From Cristatella mucedo (Eukaryota > Bryozoa > Phylactolaemata > Cristatellidae), in the NCBI GenBank assembly GCA_009760855.2, contig WPIO01000025.1, positions 1,595,501 through 1,659,500 on the forward strand: a DNA stretch of 64,000 nt, in the 5' to 3' direction. The translations under genes and the position numbers were made by a program. A model generated the notes under the pieces. The model was not told where the DNA came from. It searched no databases and saw nothing but the letters and a program-made list of their open reading frames with translations. Below, piece after piece: positions 52,376 through 63,700 of this stretch. Every line of letters starts with the position of its first letter. Positions within the stretch are counted from its first letter, which is position 1.

Positions 52376-52829
52376 TAGTATTGCTATAATATGAGTAATA
52401 TACCAGACAAAGTAAGCATGTAGAAGCGGGTGGGAGAGCAACAAACTTGCTTGAGGCTAAGTCAATCAGTGGTCAAGATAGTAACATGATAGGATAGTCA
52501 TTCAGTGAAAATCATCTCATTGATTGGCTTAGTTTAACCCTATTCGATGTTTTGAAAAGTTCTTTCCCACACACAAGGACTGATAAAAGGGCTGCATGTG
52601 TGGCTGAATAATTTACTGGGGTGCTTGAATAGATAGTTCTACAGTCCTTAGGTTGAGCATTTTTATTTTTGATTACAAAACAGGGATGTAAAATGGACTC
52701 AGACAACCGAGCAGGAGCTCTATCGTTTTCACCACCCCGATCAACCTTTTATTTAAATATATTTGAAAAATCGCGATAGAGTGAAGCCGCGAAAGTAGAA
52801 GCGCGAAATGGCGAGGAATGACTGAATAT

Positions 52830-53295
52830 TATATATATATGCTATATATATAATATATATATATATATAATATATGCTATTGATAAACTAAGAATAATCT
52901 TATTTAAAGATATTTACACCCCAAATCTTCCTAAAAACTTCACCATCGGATAACAAGAAGCGTTCCAATTAGTCACTTGTTAACTTTATTCGAAGTCTTC
53001 TTGCTTATTTTAAACTAATGTCACAGGATTATAAGTAATATCAAAATTGGCACAAGCGTTATGTTTGCTATTAGAATATTTCATCTTTTTTTTTAAAGCG
53101 GATTTCTCATACTCACAACTTAAAATATATCTTATATAATAATGCACCATATTCTGGATGGCTTTTAATTTTTGGGTTGAATTTGTGGATTTTAATCCTT
53201 CAGATATCGATCCTTTATTGCCCACTGCAAGCTTAGGTAATAGAGGTTAATAGTCTTCTGCCTTTATATAAATGAGGCTGGTCAATTAGCCACTA
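52830..53295. other. AT-rich intergenic
   Basis: A TA-rich run (52830-52878), then AT-rich DNA. A minus-strand frame at 53010-53225 is lysine-rich and has no recognised motif. Confidence 0.4.
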
Positions 53296-53300
53296 TTTGT

Positions 53301-53306
53301 TTTATT
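53301..53306 (-). terminator. Poly(A) signal of SLC22-like gene
   Basis: AATAAA on the minus strand, 102 bases after the stop codon of the transporter gene. Confidence 0.65.
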
Positions 53307-53408
53307 GATTTACTGAAAATGCGATGCAGCACGGACCCGGAAAGCCGCTGTATTTTGTTCTAGGACTTTGACAAGATTACCAGTTCGTGATTTTCATGAG
53401 ATCCTTCT

Positions 53409-53591
53409 TTAAGGCAAACGGTCGTAATCCACATGTTTTTCTTGACCTAACCGTTCGGCTTCATTTAATGAGTCAGGTAAGCATTTTTTGTTGGTTTCAG
53501 GTATAGGTATGGTTGCCAAGCAACTGACAGCCAATGCACATCCAAATATCAAAGAAGGTATGCCTTGACTTGCAAGGCTCTTTCCAGCATC
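53409..53591 (-). CDS. Terminal exon, SLC22-family transporter
   Basis: The last exon of a minus-strand major facilitator gene: acceptor ctttgtag, then 60 codons and TAA at 53411-53409. It encodes the twelfth membrane segment (SLIFGCALAVSCLATIPIPE) followed by PETNKKCLPDSLNEAE, the conserved PET...LPDSL-EAE signature after the last helix of organic cation/anion and carnitine transporters. The cytoplasmic tail is short and ends DYDRLP. The preceding exon ends on a complete codon (ATG|GTAAGC), and this exon starts in phase 0 with GAT, so the join is in frame. Substrate cannot be told from the last helices. Confidence 0.85.
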   Translation of the reverse strand, partial: DAGKSLASQGIPSLIFGCALAVSCLATIPIPETNKKCLPDSLNEAERLGQEKHVDYDRLP

Positions 53592-53805
53592 CTACAAAGA
53601 AAAAAAACAGTAAATGGAGGACTCAGTTAAAATGCTGCTGACATTGCCCGGACTCATAAAAGGCTCCGTGCAGCCTCATAGATACCGTTGATCAACAAAA
53701 GTATGGCCAAATTCATGAGGTGAGGATAAATAAATTTTAAAACCAAAAACCTGCAACGTAGTATAAATTGTCCTGTTTAGTGTTAATATTTTTTCTCGTG
53801 CTTAC
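53592..53805 (-). other. Intron of SLC22-like gene
   Basis: A 214-base phase-0 intron with GTAAGC donor and TTTGTAG acceptor on the minus strand. Confidence 0.75.
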
Positions 53806-53987
53806 CATTTGTATCACAAATGGCGCCACCATCGCTGCGATCGCTGATACGGAAGTACATGAGCCAAGAATCATGTTGCGGTAGGTTGTTGGTATTACTT
53901 CAGTCGTCCAAATGAACAATTCATTATAAGCTGTAGCCGCACCGAACTTACCAATGGCTAAGCCAACCAATGTGGCATAGCCAGCAC
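53806..53987 (-). CDS. Penultimate exon, SLC22-family transporter
   Basis: A 182-base exon, acceptor atatttttag and donor ATG|GTAAGC. After two bases of a split codon it encodes about 60 residues: helix 10 (ATLVGLAIGKFGAATAYNEL), the loop FIWTTEVIPTTYRN, and helix 11 (SAIAAMVAPFVIQM). GKFG followed by a T-E-hydrophobic-P-T-x-x-R loop is the characteristic SLC22 pattern (T-AE-FPT-VRN in relatives). Together with the terminal exon it gives helices 10-12 of a 12-helix plasma-membrane carrier. The exons for helices 1-9 were not found in the 10 kb upstream on this strand, so they lie in long introns, beyond the window, or are missing. Confidence 0.85.
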
Positions 53988-54231
53988 CTAAAAATATACG
54001 ACTCGCCAGCTTGTGGCATTCACACAGACCGCCATAGCTACCCTCACAAAATCTCCTCCAGTCGCCAATTAGGTTAGGGATGTTACGTGGTAAAAGGCAG
54101 ATGATATTTAGGCAATGCGGGTCAACAAGCAGCTGCACTTTCTATAACAGGTTCATATGATTGAAAGATGCATGGGTGGCCTAAATGTGCTTTTCTTAAA
54201 TGATAGAGAATGAAATAAAATGTAAAATATA

Positions 54232-54358
54232 ATTTACTTTTATTGTGCCTCAGACAACGCAATCTCTATCTAGGTGCGAGACGTATACATGATGTGAGCT
54301 CCAGCGTACAATCTTGGTAACCTAAAGCGAGCACCTTAACCACCACGTGGCCAAACCC
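54232..54358 (-). mobile_element. tRNA-derived SINE in SLC22 intron
   Basis: Minus-strand order: GGCCACGTGGTGGTTAAGGT (A-box-like), GCTGGAGCTCACATC (decayed B-box region), then TAGATAGAGATTGCGTTGTC tail and an AT-rich end. Same family as 11795-11945. Confidence 0.6.
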
Positions 54359-54364
54359 AGAGAT

Positions 54365-55135
54365 TCAATTGGGTCTCTTCCAGTTGTACTAGCTCAATGG
54401 TGTCATTAAAGTGTGAAGAGAACGTGTTCTGAAGCCCTATCGTATTGTGGCTTGTCAACTCGTCGGTGTTAGGGTCACGCACATTTTTCAAAGATGCAGC
54501 AATAATTTGATGCATCCCGAATGAAAAATACTCAAACTGTTTCAATTAAAAGTTGTGAAGAATTTTTGTATGATTTCGTAACCATTAATTAGAGCCCCAA
54601 TAAAAAAACACTTCATGATTGCCTCAGGCTACACAGATTAAGGTGTCGCCCGATACAATTGTTTAATCCATCATTTGTTTTTATTATTTTCAGTTTTCTC
54701 GGCATAGAATGCTAGAACTTTCGCATATTAGGAAGAAAATCCACCACTGATGGTTAAAGATTACTTGTATATGTCGACTCTGTCTCCTATGATGGGGTAA
54801 TTACTGTTGGCAGGCCAATTTAAAAAAGTCTCTGAGGATCTCTTCAAATTATCGGCCCTCGCTGCTAATCTTATCTTTTATGCTAACAAAACAATCACAG
54901 GACTTAGTTTTGAAAGAGATATGACGGATTCAGGTTTTTAATTGATACACTGCTAAATTCTTACTTTTGACCAAAAGATTCCCAATGACGGGAAACCTTA
55001 ACGACGAACTACGCTCGAGTTTATCTATTTGTGCCTTTCTATCCTTGTAGGATGGCAAATTCACAGTCGACGATTTTCCACTCAAAAAAAGGGTTCGAAA
55101 AACTGTAGGTCTGAGCTACCAGTCTTAAAGAAGCC
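54365..55135. other. No gene seen
   Basis: AT-rich DNA; would be intron of the transporter gene if its upstream exons lie further right. Confidence 0.35.
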
Positions 55136-55139
55136 CTAG

Positions 55140-55425
55140 CAATTCCTTGCGACACTATATCTCATTCCGTCAGATGTTGGTATGTCTTTCCAGCAGTATC
55201 TATGATACTCGTGGAACACTTTTACAATTCCAAGACAACATCTATTTACCTGCTGCTAATTTAGTGCACCATTTCCAGGATCCCCGAACTGCTACTTCCA
55301 TGCAACTCGCTACCTCAACTGCTACCCTCAGTTATGCTTCCCGTTTTCTCTTTGTGTTGCGTGAGACGAAGTCTGCTGGCTACCGAATCCGTACCAAAAG
55401 CCGCTCAGGCTTCGAGTGGGCTACA
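55140..55425 (+). mobile_element. LINE 3' fragment, as in 6285-8235
   Basis: The part around 55320-55400 (CTCAGTTATGCTTCCCGTTT and GAAGTCTGCTGGCTACCGAA) matches 8160-8230 of the degenerate LINE. The upstream part matches only loosely. Confidence 0.5.
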
Positions 55426-55429
55426 GAAA

Positions 55430-56940
55430 CTGTTCTGTGTAACAAATACACAGTCTTTGTGAATTTGTGAAGCTGCCGACAGAGATAAATGCATAGATAC
55501 ATCTAAAGCATTGCTAGCTCACCTGACTGTCTTCCAGAACAAGATATAGTTTTCTCTTTCTTTTCAATTCACGGGTAAAGTCTCTTGGCTAAAATATGCA
55601 CCCTTATTAATGTCTAGATTTTCATTGAAGAATTGAAATTTTTTCTTATTGGTGAAACTGCTACAGGCCTGTGGCAGCGGGGAATTATAGACCATGAGCA
55701 TAAATGGAACAATTAAAGTATGCAAAACCTAAAATTTCTGCTCTTTGAATTACAGAAGCACTAAAATAAAGTTATATAATAGAAATGCTCAACCTTGCAA
55801 ATCATATCAGACATATAATCAGGCCACATATTGCTTAAGGACGCGTTCAAAAAAATAAAGCAGAGCAACCGTTCAATTTCAAATGCATTAAAGTACTTAC
55901 AATGAAAATGTTACCGTCAGTTATCATTTTGTGGTAATAATGAGATACCCGGGTCAACAACATTGTTTTGATGTTTTTAATTAAGGACATTATCTAAGCA
56001 ACGTGAAAAAATCAGATACCCTAAATGCTAGCACCTGTAGTAATGTCGTTTGACCATAAAGCCTTAGAAATTACTTGCTCATGGAAATTTAAATTTTGAC
56101 CTCTTCAATGAATTGTCCTGTCACAATGCTCGCAACCATGACTTGCCATTCAGGCTTTAGCTTCTCTGACAATAAGCGAACTAGTAAGTAGGTACTGTCG
56201 TGCGTGCCCATTATATTTTTCTATTAGATTCAACATGGATTTATTGCTGCAGTTACTGTTGCCATAGTTCGTGAGTAAAAAATTTCATCTACTACGCTCA
56301 CTTGCAAAAAGTGGGAAAGAACGTGCACTTACTTAATGTTTCGAGAATAGTTTGGAGCCGTCAATCTAGCTCTCCCTCTAGCCTTATTGTGATCATTCTA
56401 AGTTAGCATTCGATAAGCCTATTATAATCCTTGTGGTAAATATTAGTGTTTGCATGCGGCTCAATGTGCATAAATACTATAATACCGCCGGACTTGATTC
56501 CTGATAATGCCTTTGAACTGCTCGCTTTGACCGAGAACTGTAGGTATTGATCGACTTTCCATCATTAAACATAGACGCCCCGAAGAGATTACCCTGCTTA
56601 TATACCTCTACATAAATCAAAACTGATGGATGAGTCGATATTGTCGAGCATTCGTCGCTCAATTTCAAACCGTGTGCAGGCCCCTCAAAGTTTTCCTGTT
56701 TTGTTTCGAATCCCTCATAAATACGATAGCATGCTATTTTAACAAAAAGTGCTGGATTACATATTCGCATTGAGTTGTTTGTACTGAACGTGCAGAACTT
56801 CCGACAGCCCATTCATTTATATAAACTGTGTAATAACCTCAAGTAAAGAGTCAGGATCAGATTATATTTATGTCGTTCATTATATACGACAAGGAGGTAC
56901 AATAATCTAAGCTAACTAATGAACTCAGCTTATTATCGTG
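55430..56940. other. AT-rich, no gene seen
   Basis: No conserved frames; the minus-strand frame at 56477-56812 has no recognisable motif. Confidence 0.4.
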
Positions 56941-56944
56941 ATTC

Positions 56945-57035
56945 AAGGTACTCAACTTTGACGACCAAGTTCCCAGGCTCTGGCCCTGGGTCGAATATAA
57001 TGCGCCATCATAGAGATTAAGTTTGATTCAAACAG
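56945..57035 (+). mobile_element. Possible SINE remnant
   Basis: GGTACTCAACTTTGACGACC, then GGCTCTGGCCCTGGGTCGAA (B-box-like), then TAGAGATTAAGTTTGATTC, the tail block of the SINE family. Short and incomplete. Confidence 0.4.
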
Positions 57036-57249
57036 TATGCAAATGAAATAAAATTTCTTTAATTGAATATAAGTGGCCATAAAGGTTGAGGCAGTCATGA
57101 CACATTTTGAGCAAGGCTTCTCAAAATCGCAATAATACAAACAATAACAATGACAAAACTAAGCTCTAAAAATCTCTAGAGTAGTACATCTCCCCATAGA
57201 AAGCCTAAATTTGCTGAAGATAAGTTTGTCAAGTAATTCTTCAGAGTTG

Positions 57250-58720
57250 GGTTACTCTGCAATGCAAAATGTCTATTCCAAGAAAAGCCATCGCTCAACT
57301 GGGGTTTTGATTCCATCCTTTACACAGTGGCGTTACTGGTTAATCCAGAAAATGTTAGGCTATTATGAATGCAAGTTCTCAAGCTATTGACTCCAGTTTC
57401 CAGACCCAGCTAGGCTCAAATATATTGGAAATGCATTGGAGCTGCTCTTTCAAAATACGCATCGCACATCTGAAGTTTTAATTTCAAATGATACAAAACT
57501 CTGTTCCTGATTTACCCAGCCAATTTCATGCAATAGCACACGCAGTTCTCAAGCTCCGACCGCCAATGGCTCCCTATACATTTACCTGCCAAAAACTGCC
57601 ATTTCTATAATGAATGTCGCACAAATTCGGTTGTTATTCGAAATTATATAAATTAGTGTTCAAGATTTACCCGGCATTTCTCACAGCCTTGGGCATAAGC
57701 GAATAGAGCAGTTGAGGTAGTGAGTAACATGGAAGTAGCAGCTCACGATGGCTGGAAAGGGTGTGCCATAGTCGGCCGCTGGAGAGTAGTTGCATAAGAA
57801 ATATGATCAAATTGTGATGCACTCATCATTTATAAAATAAGCGTATAAAAACTGTGGTTTTGATTCATTATCATGCGCAACGGTGTTCTGCGTATAAACC
57901 GGAACTGTTTATGCAATTGTGCAAGCACGTTCTCACTAAATGGCCAAATATGTAGCGTCCGAATTAGCGGTCATAAATATTCCACTCAAAATACAGCTGC
58001 TACTTCCACATTAATACTTCGCAACTGTGGTTTCTTCCAAATGTTAGAAGAGGGTGGTTCAGGTTTACCCGCGAAAATTCAAGTGACAAAACATCACCAT
58101 TCTCGGACCATGGCCCCCCAATAAATTGTGCCAGCCAACCTCTTATGTATTGCAGCTGGGAAGAGACTGCCTTTTCCACAATGAAAGTCGCGCACCTGTA
58201 GTTTTGACCCCAAGTTATAGCGAACAATTTCTTGGCTTTACCATCCTTATTGTATGCCATTGCTTATACACGTTCTTGTGCAAACGTCCCCAACGGCTTG
58301 ACTTAGCAAGCCACCCAGTATATTTGGACTGTGATGCAGGTTATATATCCAAAAATAGAGTGGGGCAACTGCTGTTTCATTCAAAATTATAGAAAATAAG
58401 ATTTTGTATTGACCTACACAATTTCACACCATTGGGCAATGGCGGTCTCATGCAATTGATTCAAAAGGCCAGGCCCAGCGAGACTAACTAAAGCTGTAAA
58501 CTTCGAAACAGCTGCCATTTCCGCAAAAAGGTTGGCGAAAAGTGCGGTTATAGTCTCCCGTTATGCAAATTATGTTCCAATTTTACCTAAACAATTTCAT
58601 GCCACCTGACACGAGCCTTGTTATTCAGTTGCCTAAACTAGCCCGGCACAGTGAGGCTCACAATGACCTGTAACTGCGATATCCGCTACCCTTTCCCAAA
58701 TTTTGAATAATAATTTAGCA
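57250..58720. repeat. Decayed tandem array, unit about 155-180 bp
   Basis: A block recurs in the same orientation near 57444, 57600, 57845, 57998, 58168, 58366 and 58510. It contains GCTGCCATTTC(CAC)AATGAA, a TCGC(G)CA segment, TGT(G/A)GTTTTGA, CCAA(A/G)TTAT and TTTACCC...AATTTCATGCCA, often followed by GCAGTTCTCAAGC. Spacing is roughly 155-200 bases. Divergence between units is high, so the array is old. No frame is conserved between units. Confidence 0.55.
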
Positions 58721-58841
58721 GTTTTGAATCATAATTACTTCATAAAGTTTTGCATGAGAAAATCATTAACATAAACTTTATAACTAGGATATATAGAGAG
58801 CTAAAATTGTTGGCATAGTGGAAATTCTCAAATTATAACAA

Positions 58842-59975
58842 GAATAATACATTTGATTTAACACCCTCAGATAACTCAATCTCTTTCAAAGCACTTTACA
58901 AGTGTTGCAAAGGAAGCACGATCGAATGGTTTGTGGTTGTCTGCTAAAAAACCCCAGAATAACATGGTTAGGGGTGAATTGCACACAGGGTCAGTATGCA
59001 ATTATGGTTAGAGGCAGCCTGCACAGTGTCCGCACACTTAAGCACACATAGGACGAATGACAGGGGCCCACTAAATTCTGGCATAAATAAATGGGTTATT
59101 AATTTCTTGCTAAATGTAGACATGTCAGGAGACGTCGTGACGCATGGCGGGAGTGAGTTTCAGGCTTTGGGAGCATACTGACTAAAGGCACTGTCTCCGA
59201 AGGATTTGAGGTTTGTATGAGGCATAGGTAATCAGTTAGATTCCGAAAAGCTGGTGGTACGATACTTAGTCTGGTGCTGGAGTAGATCTGATAGGTAGGC
59301 TGGAGCCATAAAAGAAAGGGACCTAGAAGTGAGTGACAGAAACCTGAAGTCGATGCGTTTCTTGACTGGTAGCTAGAGCAGGTCGGCGAGAAGTGGTGTT
59401 ATGTAGCAACTACTACGCTCACGACAGATAAGTCTAGCTGCAGAGTTTTGCACCAGCTCTAAGCACATAATTACACGGGCTGGCAGACCAGCAAGCAGTG
59501 AGTTACAGGAGTCAAGACGGGATGTCACAAATGCATGGACCGATTTAGATGGGGTATTCCCGTATAAACGAGCCCGAATTTCGGCAATGTTATGGAGTTG
59601 AAAGAAGGCAGACATGACTGTGGCACTAATGTGGTCGTCTAATAGGAATTCACTTTGGAACATGACACCTAGATTTTTCGCAGATTAATGGTAGGGCCGA
59701 CTTTGAGCTTCAGCCTTTCCAGTTCCTGCATCACCCATAACAAACTAGAAAGTTGGTTTCATCATCATCGAATTTATGCCATCCATAAGTGGATGTCATC
59801 AATACGTGCAGCAAGGGAGTTGACAGAATTCGACATGCTTGACGGGTGGGAGGGATACAAGCAAAGGTACAACTGCGTGTTACCTGCAAAGAAGTAAAAA
59901 CCTAGATTGTGCCTGGTAATCACATCGGCAAATGGTAGAGCATGGGCCGTGAAAAGAACGAGACCAAGCACAGAT
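58842..59975 (-). mobile_element. L2-like LINE, longest copy of the main family
   Basis: On the minus strand from 59975: a palm fragment with FAGNTQLYL (a variant of the YADDTQLY catalytic block, the two catalytic aspartates being replaced), then SMSNSVNSLAARIDDIHLWM, a thumb fragment (VHAFVTSRLDSCNSLLAGLP, then LVQNSAARLICRERSSCYIT), the C-terminal part, the 3' UTR and the tail. Stops and shifts make it inactive. Confidence 0.82.
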
Positions 59976-60420
59976 CAATGAGGTACCTATATTTCAGAGA
60001 GTCCTCCAATGATCTTTCCCCATTCATATCGATACTCTGGAGTCTCATTTACATCAATACTCTGGAGTCAACTACTGAGATAGGACTCAAAAAATTGCAA
60101 CGCAGCTCGAGTGATGCCGAAGCGAAACGAGGCGCTAAAGCAGGACTTGGTGATCGATAGTATTTAAATCGATAAATCTATAAGTCGACTTGGTTTTTGG
60201 CATACTGACTAAAGTAAAAGCATGAACAAATCACGCATTTGTACCTTTAATGAGCTAACGATGACATACCTTCGTACAAATGTATCTGCCGTACTAAGTA
60301 CCCTCAAGGCACGGCCAATAATGAAATAGATGCTACTTCTAATTGGAAGCTGTGAGGATTGATTAAGGTAACCATCAATTGTGAACACTTGGGTTGATGG
60401 CCAGCTGTTTTGTCCATTAC
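59976..60420. other. No gene seen
   Basis: AT-rich DNA between two LINE copies of opposite orientation. Confidence 0.35.
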
Positions 60421-60424
60421 TAAA

Positions 60425-61102
60425 CGTACAGTATGCTTGCTCTGTGCCTGCTTGCTAGCCTACCGGAATGTGCAATCAGGCGATTACAGCTGATGCAAAA
60501 CTCCTCAGCTAGGCTTGTCTGTCGTGAGCCTTGCAGTTGCCACATCACACCACTTCTTCCCGACCTGCACTGGCTCACTGTCAAACAATGCATCGACTTC
60601 AAGGTTTGTCTCTCACTTTTAGGTCCCTTCATTCTTTCGCTCAAGTCTATCTCTCAGAACTACTCCCCCAAAAGGCCAAGCATCGTACCACCCACTTTTC
60701 GGAATCCAAATGTTTACCAATACCTCGTACAAACCTCAAATCCTTAGGAGACCATGCATTTAGTTCGTATGCTCCCAAAGCCTAGAACTCACTCCCACCT
60801 TGCGTCACAACATCCTCTGACTTGACCACATTTAAAAAGAACTTAAAAACACCTATTTAGGACAGCATTTAGTGGGTCCCTGTGACTTATTCTTAATGTG
60901 CTTATGCGAGCTGACACTGTGCATGCTGCCACTAACCACACTTGCATGCTGACCGTGTGCATGTCACCCCTAACCACGTTATTCGTGTAGTTTATCAAGC
61001 ATGATTGCATGATATTACTCACCGTTCAATCGCGTTTCCCTTTTTAGCAAATGTAAATTGCGCAGAAAGAGATTGAGTTCTCTGAGGGCGCTTTATCAAG
61101 TG

Positions 61103-61134
<32 letters not shown>
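60425..61134 (+). mobile_element. L2-like LINE with long ATT tail
   Basis: Starts just upstream of RLQLMQNSSARLVCREPCSC, continues through LHWLTVKQCIDFK, then (in a second frame) YLSELLPQKAKHRTTHF and the PKA-NSLP region, the 3' UTR, the tail block and about 28 bases of ATT repeats (61107-61134). The long pure tail suggests one of the youngest insertions, although it has a frameshift in the RT part. Confidence 0.87.
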
Positions 61135-61135
<1 letters not shown>

Positions 61136-63540
61136 AGTACTCACAGAACAATCTATGGAAACATTAAGTCACAAAAGAAGTGATCAGAAAAATGCAGGCA
61201 GCGACACGTGTCACTCCCGTCAGATGGCATGGACGAAAACCTGGTGGTCTTTCGAATACTCTCTTTAGATACATTTCGCTGACGAGATTAGACGTTCATT
61301 GCTGTTATTGAAGTGAGTACTGCTTATGACTTCGATGTTCGGTCTTATTTGACACGGCATTTTCTAACAGGATTACACCAGCACTGATCTGTTGATTTGG
61401 AGTTGGTAGCTTTCTAGTGAAAAGGATTATCTTGTGGCTATCACCTAGCAAGGTATGTGGGGTAAGGATACAAAATTTGGATTAGATAAACTTTAAGCGG
61501 AAGATGCAGCCGAAAAAGTATATCAAGCAATACCAAACTAGTGATAAACGCGAGCTTTAGGTCAAATGACTTGCTTTTAAGCAAAGAGCATCAGGGTGCT
61601 ACCCTACAGTTTCGAGGTCGTTTCCAGGTACGCGAACCTGTGATCCCGATTGATAAACCCAGTTCTGTGTCTGCTGCCGTGGCCCACAAAATATGATTCA
61701 TTTCCCTCTGCTGCTGACTAAATCAGTTTTAGATGGAGTTCTCCTACTGCAAAGTAAAGCACAAGGCATAAGCTTTCCGTTTAGTGGTGGTCTGAGCTGA
61801 AAATACCCATGCACCTGGCTGTTTCAGAGGATTGCTTTTCACCAGAATGCCGAGCGAAAGATCTGAGCAGGTTTTATGTTCACGTAATTGTTTGGTTGGT
61901 GGAGTACGGCGCTGGTGGCAGTCGCCCCGGGTACTCAACCACGACAATGGCTGGTGTTCATGACTAGGCAGACCGTCAGTGCAGGCCTTGTCTTGTTGGA
62001 TATGGTCTTTTGGGAGTAGCGACGGTGAATGCTCAATCGGCTGAGCAAGGCAAGACGTAGGAAGGTAACGGGACTAAAAAAATAAGGGGCTTGTAATCGC
62101 AGCATCTGGGGGCAACCCAATCCTGCATTCAAATAGCTGAGAGCTGCGATACATCTACGTAGCTTTTGCTATTAACCCGATGTTAGCCAATGTGAGGGTG
62201 TAGCCAGAGCCTGTGCTCATGGGTGCACTTCCATGTTGCCAGACCATGTTACATATTTTTTCCCACATTAAAGATAGCCTAATATGCTAGAGTTAAGAAC
62301 CAATCTGGAATATCGCCATATCTAAAATTTAGAGCTTTGAGGAATTAATAGTTGATGTTAAAGGAAAAGATATTGCGAATGCATGCTTAAGCTTTACAAT
62401 AAAAAAAAAGAAAAACTAAAAATTTGAATGTGCAACTAATTTGGTCCTCATCTAAATCGTCACTTCAGAAACGGACTCGTAGTTTGCTTGATGAAGCTTG
62501 GCTGCAGGGGCTTTTCTAGCTGAACCAGTTTAGAGGCTCAAGCTTTTAATATTTATATGAAACAAAGTTTTATCATAGTTGTTAGGATGGTGTATGTCAT
62601 TTATATCATTATATTTGAAAAATTTAGATCCCAATAAAGTCTAAATGTTAGCATCATACGCTACAAGAAATTGTTAGCTTAACATCTTTGACGGGAATAA
62701 GACATAGGTCAATGCAAGCATGCAACTGCCTCTAATCTACATAAATACGATAGTTCAGACTGTGCGTGGGAATAATGTGCTTAAACTTGGCAATGAATTC
62801 AGTAATCACAGCTTTTAAATTCTGCCGATATTGAAACAAATATGCCAATTTAGACAAAAATTGGGCGTAGAAGATGTTCTGCCAGCAACTGTACCATGAC
62901 GCCTTTTATACTGAACCATGATTATCCAGATAAGATAATCAAATTCGAGCTGGCAGATACAATATAAGGCAGTCCTAGAAACATCAAGAGTTTTAGGAGA
63001 AAGTTCTATAACGCCACAATAAAACTCAATTTCGTGAAATTAACTTCACTGCTGCTGTACAGGGACAGTGCTGACGGATTTGTAATAACACCCATACTTT
63101 TACCTTATAGGCATACACGAGAAAATTTGCACGGAATGAGCTCATCTTGATAGAACCGATTACTCTTACATTTCCTTAATAACGATGTTCAAGTTTAAGT
63201 ACCATGAACTCAGCTGGCAGTGATTTCCAGGATTTATTTCCAGGATCATAGAAACTAAATCATGGTCTCCCAAGTAGTTATGTTCAATTTCGGGTACATA
63301 TACATGAATGCATAGAGTGATTGGTACGATTACACGTTTGAGACGGAAGCATTTGTTAGGCCTGAGCACAATAATAAAGGATACGAAGGTTAATGACCAA
63401 AAGTCCATGTCGGCTCACTGTTCGACATGGAGCTAGTGCCGATAATCAAAGCTGGCTGCACAGTGGAATCTGGGAAGTCCACCAACAGTGAGTGTCTTTT
63501 TATATTAGCAAGAATATATGTGAATATAAATTTACTGTGT
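61135..63540. other. AT-rich, no gene seen
   Basis: No splice-bounded coding frames or recognised repeats in about 2.4 kb. Confidence 0.4.
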
Positions 63541-63599
63541 TATAGACACCGTGTCGCAAATGCGACAACGTCTCTGTCGGTGGTATCAGTGCCATGCGT

Positions 63600-63700
63600 C
63601 TTCGCCTAATAGCTGAGTTGCATACTTTTCATGATACGGTTCCTGGGTTCGAGTGCTACAGTGGGCGATTCTTTCGCGTCCACTGTAAGCTGTGGTGATA
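63600..63700 (+). mobile_element. Possible tRNA-like SINE head
   Basis: TAGCTGAGTTGCATAC (A-box-like) and CCTGGGTTCGAGTGC (close to the B-box consensus) are about 30 bases apart, as in tRNA-derived promoters. The downstream part does not match the other SINEs of the window, so this would be a different family or chance. Confidence 0.35.

Larger units (their letters stand above)
50967..52824. mobile_element. Tigger-like element with two nested LINEs
   Basis: The left end (CACCTCATTTATCGTGGTTA, then AGTGAATTTCTGCGAAAGAGG) and the right end (minus strand CAGTCATTCCTCGCCATTTC) match the ends of the element at 12807-13474. Between the two LINE insertions, 51638-51695 (GAAATGAAATAACATCCC, ACCAGTGCACTCGTACCT) matches 12982-13020 of the other copy, so the element was split by two later LINE insertions. 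No transposase frame is visible; the segment 52380-52670 has no counterpart in the other copy. Confidence 0.6.
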
